A stretch of DNA of 64,000 nt from Thamnaconus septentrionalis (GCA_009823395.1 CM020508.1:4920515-4984514); one strand, 5' to 3'; shown: positions 1 through 12,264, numbered from the stretch's first letter. A program made the numbers and translations. The notes: generated from the letters alone by a model not told the origin.

Positions 1-399
1 TGATTGGCAGCGGCTGCAGGAGGCGGACTGAACTCTTTGAGGTGTCAGACGAGTCTGCAGCAACCAGAAGCCGCCGCCGGCGTCGTAGACCTCCTTAATA
101 AAAAAAAAAAAAAAAAATGCAGAGATCTGCTGCATTTTGGAATTGGGTGTAAATGCAGAAATACCACTTGAAACAGCAGTTCAAAACCAACTTTGAAGTT
201 TGTTTTCTGTTGTTTTCATGCAATTAGATCTTTTTAAATCTTACACACTGGGCCTTTGAAGTTGCTGTGGTTTTGCAGCTTTTTTTCTTTAAAGTTGAGT
301 TTATTATTTTTATATTCCACCACAACTTTTTAATCTGTTTCAATGCAAATCATTTATCCAAATCTCATTTAGATTTTTTTTTTTTCTCACGTCTCCCAG
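1..399 (+). other. Partial kit intron (equivalent to human intron 5)
   Basis: The window opens inside a kit intron. No reading frame here continues the kit Ig domains. A pyrimidine tract and CAG acceptor end it at 399. It contains A- and T-runs and nothing else recognisable. Confidence 0.7.
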
Positions 400-3334
400 G
401 AAAAGGATTCATCAATTCTACGCCCAAAAACAACAAAACCATCCAGGTGCGCTCAGGGGAGAGTTTGCTCCTGAGCGTCGACCTGGAGGCTCACCCGCAG
501 CCGCACGTCCTCTCCTGGAGCTTCATGGGCCACAAGCTGAAGAACACCAGCGACCACGTCATCACCACGCACAGGCAGGAGTACAGGTGAGGCACGTCGC
601 ACGCTCCTGCCAAAGTGCTCTCCGCAGTTTGCCACGCGGACGATAATGTACGTGGCCCCGTCCTGTGGAATTCAGCACCTCGGCTGGGAGTCGGCGGCGG
701 CTCGGCGCTAAACGCAGCTGCCTTTGTCAAATTAAAAAAATAAAAAAAAAAAGCCGCAGACGGGTTTGTGGTGAATCACGAGCAGCACGAGCAGAAATAC
801 TCCCCACGGGAAGAGAAACTTGTAAAACACATCTGGAATGTAACCTGCTAAAGCGTGGCTTCCACCCCGGCACCCTGTAAATAGACAGTGTTTCCGACGG
901 CCTCATTAGAAAATCATTGCTTCACGGCATTTGACTTGACCCCGGCGACCCTGTTTGACACGTCTGCTCTTAAGCAAATGGCACAGGAGTGGATGAAAAT
1001 TGTTCTTTTTGACAGCAAAAATTGAGCTGAGGAATCTTTATCCGCCCTGCAGGGAACAGAAAGTCCAACGCTGCCTTGAGGGTTGTAGTGGTTTTTGCAT
1101 GAGTGAGAAAAACAAGCAGAATTGAAGTGAGATCCAAGTCAATCACTTAAAAATGCATCCATCTCTTTTTAATGGTCATGTACAGTTTTGCTCCTGTGCA
1201 GCCAAGACCTTTAAACCTCACTTCTCTGTTCCCCTTCAGGTACAGCAGCGAGCTGCGGCTGGTGCGGCTGAAAATGTCAGAGGGCGGAGTCTACACCTTT
1301 CAGGCCTCCAATGGCGACACCTCTGTGAACCACACATTCACCATCTTTGTGATCAGTAAGTTCAGCAATTGATTTTTTTTTTCCTTTTAAAGGTGATTTG
1401 TTTCCCTGCCGGGCCGCTCGATGGTCTGACACAGGGAACAAAGGTTGCGTTGACCTCATTTACTGTGTTGAATGAGGTCTCAACCCTCAGCCTTCATGTT
1501 TTTGCAGGTTGAACATGCGTGAAGAAGAGAAAAAAAAAGCTCTGTCTATGTTTTTGACATGTTTTGCCTGCCTGATACATTCCGTTGTACACTGTGTTTG
1601 TTAGGTAAACCTGAGATTGTGTCTCATGAGGGTCCGGTGGACGGGCAGGTGCGCTGCGTGGCCGAGGGCTACCCGGCCCCTCGCATCACCTGGTACTACT
1701 GCGAGCAGCCCTACGTCAGGTGAGGCCCGTCGCTCGACTCGGAACAACGTTAATGCCACGTGCCGGTTGAGGAAGTGAGTCAGCCCACAGCCAATCACAG
1801 CTCAGCAGGGAGTCGCAGCCAATAAAATGGGATCAAAAACACAAACTCCTCCAGCCAGGGTGGTGAAAGAGAGAGTTGAAAATCAAATTTACAATAAGTA
1901 GAACTGTGATCATCACGAGTTCTGGAAGAACTGGAATCCTCATCAGTTTTTATAATTGGTATCGGAGGTCTAAACCGAAGAGAATTGTGCCAAATTGAAA
2001 TTTCTCTGTCATTTTTTTTCCTTTTCTTTTCTGCCAGAGGTTTAAACAACACAAATTATTCTGGAACGGAGATCACAAACTGATATTGTACGTGTGCAAC
2101 GTGTATTTTGCACACATGACCGAGCTGCAAACCAAACCAGAGCTCTCCCCTTCTCATGCCGAACCTTTTTTCCGGTGCGGGGGGGGCACAGCTGCTCTCG
2201 TTTAATGCAGGAAATCCTCTCGGTTCCGACTCGGAACCTTCATCCAAAAGCAACTCCGGCCCTTAAGGTCAAACTAAAGATGCTTTGGACGGAGGGCGGA
2301 GCCGTGGTGATGATGACGGCGATGGAACGAGGGATTGTGGGATTTGAAAGATCTGATTTGTGATTGGCGGGCAGTGATGAGATGACCCCCCTCCATTCCC
2401 CCATGTGACTGAACTGAAGTGACTTGTGATTGGCAGGCCCCCTGGGGAGTGTCAAACGTAAAAGTGTGTCATGGGAGGAGCGGCCGGTCGCCGTGGCAAC
2501 GGCAACAAATCCCGGACCGCACGCGCGATGAATCATAAGTGATTATCCAAACTTTAATGATGATCAAATCCACTTAGCGCTCTTTGCGCGCAGACACGCA
2601 AGCCCCCGTGCGCACGCACTGGAGAGCAACGTCTGAGGCGGCCGGCGACCCCCCCCCCACCACCGACTGCCCCAAAGACCAGGCAGCGACACAAAATATG
2701 AAAACAAATAAATCCAGTGAACAGCGTGAGGTATTGCCGCTCACCCGGCTGCTTTTTTTGCATCGCAGCCGGGGCAGAGGCATGTGCATAGACTTGATGC
2801 CGGCATTCCTCCGAGTCCCAACTCGGGAGCGATTCGGTGGTCCCCTCCAGGCGTGTTTTTTTTTTTTTTTGTTTTTGTCAACGGTGCAAATCTCTTCCCC
2901 GCCGTCAGGTGCTCGCAGCAGGTGAACGCCACTCAGGAGGAGCTCAACGTCATCACCGTCACGCTCTTCAGCCCGCTCTTCGGCAAGACGGAGGTGGAGA
3001 GCCGGGTCAACGTCAGCCGCGGCCGCTTCAACACGCTGGAGTGCGTGGCCACGGTGGCCGGCGAGCAGGCCTACACGCTCTTCTCCATCAGCGGTGAGTC
3101 CGCCCCCATCATCATGGCTGCGGCACGTATGTGCCTGCAAAACACGCCACGCATAGGGGAGACTGGTGTGGGGATAATAAAGGGGGGCCCGTCCTGTTGT
3201 GTGTGTCTGTTGGGGTTTTTTTTGGCGCAACCGCCGTTGAGGAGGAAGAGACGGAGGGAAAGGAGCGTTTGTGAATCCACGGCACGTGGATTAAAAACAA
3301 AAAAAACTATTAAATAAATAAGCACACCCCCCCC

Positions 3335-3369
<35 letters not shown>

Positions 3370-5272
3370 CCACTCTTCTGTAAACACAACACAATTTAAT
3401 CCCCAAGTCCAAATATTTACTACAAGCAAGATTCTGGTGATGATTTGAGCCACAAGTGTGGTCCGGCTGCCAGATTCTCCTTCCTCTCTCTTTCTCTTTT
3501 TTTTTTAAACCTCTTTAATCTGTTAGGCAAACAGCGGCAGGCAGAGATGCCTCGGACACGATTGGCCACGTTAAGAACACTGCAGCTCACACACAGGTGT
3601 TGACTGGGGTGCGTGTGTTTGTGTGTGTTTGGGGGTTAGAGATAGCCCGCCTTAGCCCGTTGTTTACCCCGTGAGTCCAAATCCACCCCGGTTCCCCCAA
3701 CGGTTGGTCCATCTGCCTCCCGACTGCAGCTGGAAGTGAAAGCGCGGCGAAGTGGAGGGTCTGGGGAAACGACGTGTTTCAGTGGAGGGACACTGAGGAG
3801 CGAGGGGGAGGGAGGGAGCCGGACGTGGCCGCAGCAGGCGTGTGGGCGTTGCATTATGATGGAGGAGAGCATTTGGAGGAGGAGGAGGAGGAGGAATAGG
3901 AGGAGGAGGGAGGAAAAAGAACACACAGACCATTTGAGAGCATGCGCTCGCTGTCGGAGCCCAGCGAGGGGTCCTGGCGGTGCAGGACGTTCCGCCTGGG
4001 TGAGGAGGGGGGTGGTGGAGGGGGGTGGAGGGGGGTGTCGGAGGTGTCAGTGGGCTGGCAGCAGAGAATACACAGAGCTTTAGAAAACACTGACAGGTTT
4101 ACAGCGGATTAGTTCCTGCAGACTCTGCATTCTCAGATTTGAAGTGGGGTGGGGGGGAGAGAAATCCTCTTATCTCTAAAGAGCTTATTACACCCGGCGG
4201 TACAGAGGAGCAAAACAATGCGGCGTCGCCGAACCGGGTGGACACAAAGGGGACGGAGCAGCGATTATTTATCATGACGCGCCGGCCGTCGCCGCGGCCA
4301 CCTCGTGCCACCGGCGTCTGAAAGCACCCAAACACTGGGACCCAGCGGTGCAGGGTTCCCTCACCATAACTGTGCATCTGTGTGTGTGTGGAGACGTAAA
4401 TAACTGGATTAGTTTGCTCCGGTTTGACCAAAGTGGGCTTCGCGGTGACTTAGCCCCCTCTGGCTTACCGTAATGCACCTTTGCAATGTCACCCGGAGCG
4501 TCAACATCATTGACAAACGGTGAAAAGAGTCACCGATTAATAACCCGTCCCTCTCTCTCTCCTCCCCCCCCCCAAGAGAGAACCATTCCCCACGATCTGT
4601 TCACCCCGCTGCTCATTGGCTCCATATCGGTGGCAGGCGTCCTCTGTCTCGTCCTCATCCTGCTCTTCTACAAGTACATGCAGGTAAGACAGTCATCTGT
4701 GTCTGCGGCTGCTGCTCGCCCTGCCTCTGTCAGAGGTGGAGGAGCGTAACCCCATGAGGCAATTCCTCAAATTAATCCTCCACCTTCTCCTCTCTTTGCC
4801 CCTTTGTTTTTTCTTCTTCTCGCATGCAGAAGCCAAAATACCAGATTCAGTGGAAAGTCATCGAGGGCATCCACGGAAACAACTACGTGTACATTGACCC
4901 CACCCAGCTGCCGTACGATCACCAGTGGGAGTTTCCTCGGAAGAACTTGCGCTTTGGTACGCCGGCCAGCGGCGCCTTTGATCGGATTATGTGCAAATGG
5001 CTCCTCCAGATTCAATTATGACTGGGTTGTTGTTGGTTTTTTTTGCTTTTTTTTTTTTTTTTTTGCTCATTTTGCTAATTTTCTTCAGCCCAGAAAATCC
5101 ACGTTCTGGTTGTCAAGTCATAGGTGTAAATCAGCCTGATGGAGATTTGATGCGAGGAGAAGTCGGGGCCGGGCTGGGCGGGGCTGGGCTGCGCTGGGGC
5201 TTTATTAATAAGGCCGAGCAGAGCAGTTGGAGGTGACGTCACCTCAGGCCACTGTGGCACTGATTGACACGT

Positions 5273-5305
<33 letters not shown>

Positions 5306-8300
5306 AACGTTCTGTTCCCCTCCGTGCAGCGCGGACATGGTATTAAGGCCGCGGCCGCGCGCTCTCATGAACCGACCAACCAGTCGGGGCGGCTCGTTAG
5401 CGACGCTGCACAACTCCCTCACTGCAAACACACTCACACACACACACTCACACACACGACACACTGTGGGTGTTGTTTCTGACAAACCTCCTCAAACAGG
5501 ATCCTGCGTGTCCTGGTGCCGGCGCGCACAGCCCCGGGGCCAAGGCTGTTGTTGTCCTAGGAACCCTGGCAGCGGGCCAGTTTAGTGGGTGGGGGAGAGA
5601 AAAAGGGGGACGGCCAATAAACTGCTGCTGTCTGTCTGACTGTCTGTCTGTCTGTCTGTCTTCCTCCTTCGTCCCGCAGGCAAGACCCTGGGATCGGGAG
5701 CGTTCGGAAAGGTGGTGGAGGCCACGGCGTACGGCCTCTCCAAGGCCGACTCGGTCATGACGGTGGCAGTGAAAATGCTCAAATGTAAGACCGTGTTGCA
5801 CTAATTCAGCCCAAAACCATATTGTTTTAACCCCACTTTCCTTCAGGCCCAAACAAGGAGACAGTATAATCACACACAGAACACGACTTTTTTCACAGCT
5901 TCTTTTCCAGACACAGTGAGAAACTTAACAGGCACTTGACTATCTCATCCTATGATATTATTGGGCCTGCGCAATTTTAGTTTATTTATATTTTTATACT
6001 GTCTTCTATTCTTGTTTGAACTTGACTCTACGTAGATTAAATATGCAACTTTTAGAAGATATTTATTGTGTTTCTTAAACTCTAGGAAAATTGGCAAGGA
6101 CAATAATAATTCTTTTGTGGAATTTTTTTTTTTTTCATTTGAACATTCCAAAACGATTACATACTTATACTGTCCAGATACTCTCCATAAAAAAAACCTC
6201 AAAGCTTGAGGTAGTCTCAAGTCATGATCGCGGTTTTTTTTTTTTTTGTTTGTTTGTTTGTTTTCAATCGCGGTATTTTATTTTGAAAATTAACTGGACT
6301 CTCTCTCGTTTTTCTTTGAGTGACTTCTTGTCCAGCTTGACGCGGATCGCTCGCGGCGGGCGCACGAATTAGACCAGACGACGAAACGATCGCTGCACTG
6401 CGCGAGCCGGCCGCGGAGGTGCGCGCCGCTTTGTGTTTGGCGTGAACGGTGCCATTGGTTAACAAGGGCACTGACAGGAAGCGGGCTCCGTTTCTCGGCT
6501 ATTCGCGGCGCTTCCATGGCCGGTGTGAACAGGGCGGCTGCGGCTCGCACGCGATCTTCACGGTGCTTCTGCCTCCGGTGTGAACCAGGCGTTAATCGCA
6601 CGTTAAAATAAACATGTATATAAATATATACGTATATATATATATATATATACATATATAATGCGTTAACTCAAAGTTTGAGTTAACGCATTATTCACGC
6701 GTTAACTTTGACAGCCCTATTTTTTGACTTGACTCCTTGAACAGCAACAAAAGCGATTCCTAATGTGTTCTGGATAAATAATCTAAGTCTTGATTCTTGA
6801 CACTTGACGTCCCGTCATTGCTCCTCCCCGCAGCGAGCGCTCACTCCACGGAGAAGGAGGCGCTGATGTCGGAGCTCAAGGTCCTCAGTTACTTGGGAAA
6901 CCACATGAATATCGTCAACCTGCTGGGAGCCTGCACGGTTGGAGGTGCGCCGCACATTCTCTCTCTCTCTCCCTCTCTCCCTCTCTCTCTCTCCCTTTCT
7001 CTCTCTCTCTCTCTCCTTCTCTCTCTCTCTCTCTCTCTCTCTCTTCTTTTTTTCACAAGGCCCTAAGTGGAAACATCAGGCATCGTGGCTTTTAACTGAC
7101 CCCCTTTACTCTTCCCGTCGTCTGCAGGCCCCACACTGGTCATCACAGAGTACTGCTGCTTCGGAGACCTGCTCAACTTCCTGCGCAGGAAAAGGGAATG
7201 CTTCGTCTGTTTCAAGCGCCAGGAGGTGGAGGAGGAGGAGGAGGAGGACGACTGCTACTACCGCAACGTCATTCCACAGAGGGACACGGCTCGGTCAGTG
7301 TCTTTTTTTTTTGCCGCTTTAACAGTCTGCGTGCGTGTGTGCGAAAACGTTCGGCGCTAGTGTTTACTATCCAGAACGTGCGTAGGTGGGGCGTGTTTGG
7401 ACAGCAGCGTGCTCGTGTTGTGTGGCGGCGCTCGACTGTGACAAGACTGCTCCTTTCTCTCCATCCCCACAGCGACAGCTTGAACGGCTACATGTCCATG
7501 AGGCCTTCTGCTGCTGGCAACCTGCCGTTCGCCTCGTCCTCGGAGAAGAGGCGCTCGCAGCACAAAGGCAAGGAGCCGTCGATTCAGTGATTCCATTTTT
7601 TTAAAGAAAAATGCCACGGGAGCATCATCCCAACTGACCTTTGACCCCTACCCCTCGTCCCCTCCAGGCAGCGCCTACGTGGAGACGGGCTCCGAGTGCG
7701 AGATGTTCGACGAGGACTGCCTGTCGCTGGACACGGAAGACCTGCTCAGCTTCTCCTACCAAGTTGCCAAAGGCATGGAGTTCCTCGCCTCTAAAAACGT
7801 GAGTTGGTTATTTACCAGCACAGAGGAACGAGGAGATTCTTTGATGATAGAAGTGATGCGTGGCGAGGCAGGGCTAGGCGGGGCTCGTGTTTACACAGCT
7901 GCGAAAAAGCTGATCAAAAAAAAAAAACCAAACCTGTTTTACTCAAAGATGTTCCATTAAGTAAGAGGAGTGCGAGGCAACTTCACGCTGTACATGCAGA
8001 ACCAGAGTACGTGGTAACGGTCTTGTATGTTTTTCAGTGTATCCACAGAGACCTGGCCGCCAGAAATGTCCTCCTAACCCAGGGAAGAGTGGCAAAGATT
8101 TGTGATTTCGGCCTGGCGCGAGACATCACCAAGGACTCCAACTATGTAGTCAAAGGCAACGTAAGTCCGAGCTCTTTCAAGACAAGCCATTTGGCAGCGT
8201 CCCGGGACCTACGTCAAAACCGCCCTCCTCCCCGCCCCCTAAATCACAGCTGCCGAGTTTGGAGCCGCGTCCGAGGAGCGTGCACGTGCCAAAAAGGAAA

Positions 8301-11300
8301 AAGATTGAAAGACTCCGTCCGAGTTATTCACTCGCTGGGAAGTGAGATTGGATTTATGTGCAAGAGATTCTCGGAGGACTTTCGCTCGTCTTTTTTCCAG
8401 TCTTTGAAGACGCACAGGGGGTTGCGACTGAGGTGGCGCACGTCCAGGACTCTCCCACAGTAACATGTTCACGCAGCTTTGCTCTTTGATTCCGTGATAG
8501 CAAGGCCACAGCCCTCTTTTTGGAGGAGACCTGTCACATATTTTGCTGATAGTAATTTAAAAGGCCTCCGGGGGCAACCCTGACAGTCATAACTGAGGCC
8601 TAACCCTGCTGTTTTCTGGAGACGTTTTCGTGCTTCCCCACTAGAATCTGGAATGGGGGGAAAAATAATCTAAGTATTGCAATAATGTGGCATCTTTTGT
8701 CTGACAAGTTCAAATGCATAGTCAAAGAAAAATGCACAAACATCTCAGATAATACTGTAGTCCTCTACTACTTTTTTTTAAAATCTGCATGTGTATTATT
8801 TTTTCTTAATTGAATCTTCATGTGCACTGATCACCGGCACTGTCCTCTTCCCTCGCAGGCTCGCCTGCCGGTCAAGTGGATGTCTCCAGAGAGCATCTTC
8901 GAATGCGTGTACACGTTCGAGAGCGACGTGTGGTCCTATGGCATTCTGCTGTGGGAGATCTTCTCGCTGGGTGAGTCCGTAGCTCCGCCCCCCGCGTTTT
9001 ATCGTCTTTGTCGTGTTTGCACGCGAGGGCGTGACCGACGTGCTAATGCATCTTCCCCTCCCTGGCTGACTAAAGGAAACAGCCCCTACCCTGGGATGCC
9101 CGTGGACGCTAAGTTCTACAAAATGATAAAGGAGGGCTACAAAATGGACGCTCCCGAGTTTGCGCCCAGCGAAATGTGAGTGTCAGTGTTTACTTTGACC
9201 TGCGTAGAGTTAAAAAAAACAAATAAAAAAACAAAACAAGCGTTGAACATAGAAAGAAAAAAATGCAGCCTTGTACTTGTCCTAAAGCCGAAATGTCCTT
9301 TTGCTGCCCCTCTGCTGCAGGTACCAGATCATGAGGTCCTGCTGGGACGCCGACCCTTTCAACAGGCCGCCCTTCAGGAAGGTGGTGGAGCAGATCGAGC
9401 AGCAGCTGTCGGACACCGCCAAGCACGTAGGTCTCACGCTTGCGACGCCGTTTAACTTTCACCCCTGCTGGCAACCGGCAAAAAGCTTCATGAGCACCTC
9501 CACGTCCAGTAAAAGGTCGACCAATTTGTTACATAACAGAGGGCTTGTTTCTTAATTTATTGCTCATGGTATTGAATTATGAATTATGAATTATGACCAG
9601 TTGGTTTCAGGCTTGGTTACTGAGACGGTCTGTGCTGGAGAATCTGGTCCTTGAAGTCCAGATCTGGGCAGTAGATGATCAGATACTAGTCATAATGAAG
9701 TATCACACTGTCATATTAAATATGACCAAAAAAAAACAAAAAAAAAACAGCCTCAGGCCCCCCACCACCACCGCTGATAAAACCACAATCACTGAGTTCA
9801 CGCCTCAATTTTCATTTTGCCATCGACTCCATCTGACACGGTTTCAGCGCCACCGCCGCTCTCAAAGCCTTGCTCGCTAAACTGATCTGAGCTCAGGAGC
9901 TGTGGGACGAAGCGCCTTTCGTTGATTAAAGTCTCCCAGCGGGAAGCTAATGAAGAAGCAGCGGGAAGGGCTTCACTTTCTTTTGGAACTGGCCTCCCTC
10001 TGTTCAGGTGTTGATACGTTTGCAGGAGCCGCCGTGCGGCTGTGTTGCGGTTAGAAACTGTGAGCTGAAATTCTCATTTGGTGTGGCAAAAAAAAGGCGA
10101 TCAGTTTCACCGAGGTCTTCGCTTTCAGGCAAAACAAACTGTAAGCCAATATTCTGGTGCTGCCTCCGACTATGATCAGTTACCACTCAGTTTTATTGCC
10201 CTCTGATAGGAGGTGTACTTGCTGTAGTTGCTATTTTAGGGCGAAGGTGCGGCCACACCAAGGACGTACATTCGATTTAGAGAACATGCACACAGAAAGA
10301 GCACAGAATCAAACCCACAACCTTCTGGCTGCGAGGCCACTAGCGGCCTGTTAACACAATCGGCCCCTCACATAAATAACGGCTAACTAGATTAAAGCTT
10401 TCCAGGAAATAGTGATTCCGTGGTCATAGTGGAGGGTGTTGCCGGGTTTAAAACTTGGCAGGGCTTGTCGAATCTCCTTTTCCTCAGTCAGCGCTGATAA
10501 TTCAAGGCACATCGACAGGCAGAGAATCCAGAGATAAACAGTCATGGGAAAAAAAAGCAATTTTCTACGGTGCAGGAATACCCGAAGAGCAATACAGAGC
10601 GCAGCTCATTATGATTTTGCTCTGAGGGCCAGTTCCCTCCGCCGCTGCCTCGTGGTCCTGAGGTCGCTGCAGCTAGGAGGGGGTTTGTTTTCAAAACTGT
10701 GAAGAAATAGCCATTTAGTGGCAAAGATTTTTATCGTAGCCATAGCTAATAAAGCTGTATAATGTTTAAATAACACACCGCCACATGACGGGGAGGGAGG
10801 GCGGGAGTCCTGACGGCCTGATTACCATCGTGACTGCGGTGACGCGGCCGCAGCCACGAGGCCGACATGCCGTCCGAGCGATTCCACGAGCTCTGCTTGA
10901 CTTTATTCCATTTTATTTTTATCATTTTTTACCAATTTTCCCGCCCTCACTGGAACCTTCGCCAAACTCACAGCGGTTTGAGTTCAATGGGCGCGTCACA
11001 ACAAACTTACAGCGATCAGTCGAGAATTGGTTGACCGATGCCGAAAAGTTTGAACCCCAGCTGCTGTCAATCCGTTCGCCATCTCACAGTTATCGCACCT
11101 CTCGTCCAATCAAATTGTCAGGGCTACCTGGTGGGCAACGGTCACCGTGTTCTGCATGCGACCTTGCAAACTCCCTTCAAATACATCGTTTACTCTGCCG
11201 GCCAATAGCGCTGAAATAAAGCAAAGCGATGACATCATTGCATTGCCTGCGTTTGAGTGCCATTACAGTCACCAAAAAGACTTCTGTTGCCTCGCACACA

Positions 11301-11738
11301 CCCGGGCTGAGATCCTGCTCGTGGCAGGCAGCCCATCCCCGACCAGCGCTCGTGGTCCTGATGCAGATGATAAGTGGCGTGTGGCTGACTTCATCGGCCC
11401 AGGCGGCGAGCGAGAGCACGCGAGCGCAGCCCCGACACTCTGTCTGACCGGCGCGGCTTCTTCCTCTTTATCCGCAGATCTATCTCAACTTCAGCTCCAG
11501 ACTCCCCGCGACGCCCAGAGGCAGGGAGGAGCCGGCAGATTTCCAGGATGGCGCTCTGCAGCATCTCAGCCCAGCAGGAGGAGGGGATGGAGGAGGAGGA
11601 GGAGGGGATGGAGGAGGAAGAGGAGGAGTAGGAGTAGGAGGAGGAGGAGGAGGAGGAGGCAGCCCCGCCACCCAGCCATTACTGGTCCATCACGAAGTCT
11701 TCCTGGAGGGGAGGAGCCTACGAGCCCAGCGGGTGTGA
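400..11738 (+). CDS. kit: Kit receptor tyrosine kinase (stem cell factor receptor), 3' part of gene
   Basis: Sixteen exons equivalent to human KIT exons 6-21: 400-586, 1240-1355, 1605-1719, 2909-3093, 4577-4683, 4830-4956, 5680-5784, 6834-6944, 7128-7293, 7473-7567, 7668-7798, 8038-8160, 8859-8970, 9076-9175, 9321-9426, 11478-11738. All phases join and most lengths equal the human exons. In order they encode Ig domains 4 and 5 (domain 4 has the family's TYTF-like strand without cysteine), a transmembrane helix, the juxtamembrane NNYVYIDP motif, the glycine loop [15 protein letters not shown] lysine, a kinase insert with YRNV (Grb2-type) and GYMSM (PI3K-type) sites, [15 protein letters not shown], and a tail with HIYLNF. 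The membrane receptor binds Kit ligand and serves pigment, germ and blood cells. Exons 1-5 lie upstream of the window. Intron 15 uses a GC donor. The tail is polyglycine-rich and runs 13 residues past the usual end. Teleosts have kita and kitb; which one this is was not resolved. Confidence 0.96.
3337..3367. repeat. (CA)n microsatellite in kit intron 9
   Basis: About 31 bp of CA units after a C-run. Confidence 0.9.
3873..3913. repeat. (GGA)n microsatellite in kit intron 9
   Basis: Imperfect GGA repeat in a purine-rich stretch. Confidence 0.8.
5230..5245. promoter_or_regulatory. Perfect 16-bp palindrome containing a full CRE
   Basis: GAGGTGACGTCACCTC in kit intron 11 is its own reverse complement and contains TGACGTCA, the consensus CREB/ATF site. 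Whether it is used is unknown. Confidence 0.35.
5274..5302. repeat. (CA)n microsatellite in kit intron 11
   Basis: About 29 bp of CA units. Confidence 0.9.
5630..5661. repeat. (GTCT)n microsatellite beside the kit exon 12 acceptor
   Basis: Tetranucleotide GTCT units that lie in the polypyrimidine tract region of intron 11. Confidence 0.85.
5785..6833. other. kit intron 12 with transposon remnants
   Basis: About 1.05 kb intron. It holds a GC-rich patch (about 6,330-6,600), an AT dinucleotide run, a 33-bp palindrome and a terminal-repeat-like end at 6,719. No coding signal was seen. Confidence 0.5.
6628..6719. mobile_element. Fragment of a hAT-like MITE: AT repeat, 33-bp palindrome and terminal motif
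   Basis: After an (AT)n run, 6660-6692 is a near-perfect palindrome with 16-bp arms around one base and a GTTAAC core. The stretch then ends ...GTTAACTTTGACAGCCCT. Its reverse complement starts AGGGCTGTCAAAG, which resembles ends of hAT-type elements as I remember them. No matching left end was found, so the class is a guess. Confidence 0.35.
6957..7045. repeat. (CT)n microsatellite in kit intron 13
   Basis: About 90 bp of CT units with a few interruptions, directly after the exon 13 donor. Confidence 0.9.
7568..7667 (+). other. GC-AG intron (kit intron 15)
   Basis: Exon 15 ends AAAG and the intron begins GCAAGG, the strong consensus for rare GC donors. The intron is 100 bp and ends CTCCAG. 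This join keeps the frame (HKG|SAYVET). The only nearby GT donor candidate, at about 7588, would put the next exon out of frame. Confidence 0.8.
9427..11477 (+). other. kit intron 20 (2.05 kb)
   Basis: The longest kit intron in the window, before the last coding exon. Apart from the tRNA-like piece at 10,300-10,371 it shows no exon-like frame with splice sites. Confidence 0.5.
10300..10371 (-). repeat. Degenerate tRNA-like sequence (SINE-type) in kit intron 20
   Basis: On the minus strand the stretch reads GCCTCGCAGCCAGAAGG followed by a B-box-like GGGTTTGATTC. This is the pattern of the abundant tRNA-derived repeats of fish genomes. The A-box side is eroded, so a working tRNA is unlikely. 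Confidence 0.4.
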
Positions 11739-12083
11739 GGACCCCCCGTCGGCGCGGCTGCCTCACAAAGTGCCTGTGATGTTCTGCCACTAAACGCCAC
11801 CCCCGCCCCCCTGAGGCCAGACAGACGCCCCTCCCACCCGTCCCGTCCCTCCCTCCAGCCCCTCCCACCGCCCTCTGGCAAACCGGCAGCATTTCTTTTT
11901 TTCCTCGTCGTTGTTGGGACGCGCTGCAGACCGAACGGTACCAACCGCTTCATTAGCGGGAAGGACAGCAAGCAGCTTGCATCACTGTAATCATTTTATT
12001 GCCTGCCTGATTAGAGGGAGGGAGCAGTCAGACCGATGTTCTCCCCGGTCAGCACAGACGCCGAGAACATTCATCACCGGCTC

Positions 12084-12121
12084 TGTTTGTTTGTTTGTTT
12101 GTTTGTTTGTTTGTTTGTTTT
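12084..12121. repeat. (TTTG)n microsatellite in kit 3'UTR
   Basis: About nine TTTG units. Confidence 0.9.
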
Positions 12122-12264
12122 CAGCAACACTTTTCCCTAAACATTTCATAAAGATTTCCTTTTTTTTTTTTTTACCATTCCACAAAGAAACATATCTATC
12201 GGTGGAATGATTTTTGTTATAATCACATTTTGTGTTTTTATTTTTGTTCTCGTCTCGGTTATTT

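Noticed and set aside
2574..3230. 218-residue minus-strand frame over kit exon 9
   Set aside because: It is a shadow of the GC-rich kit exon; the sense strand encodes the Ig domain 5 sequence with splice sites.
400..11738. Alternative identity as pdgfra or csf1r
   Set aside because: The juxtamembrane [15 protein letters not shown], the kinase insert YMxM site and the QPLLVH tail fit KIT, and the neighbour is kdr.
11147..11779. 210-residue plus-strand frame rich in arginine across the kit last exon
   Set aside because: It is the wrong frame of the GGA repeat in kit exon 21; the arginine run is an artefact of the repeat, and the kit frame there has conserved QPLLVH.
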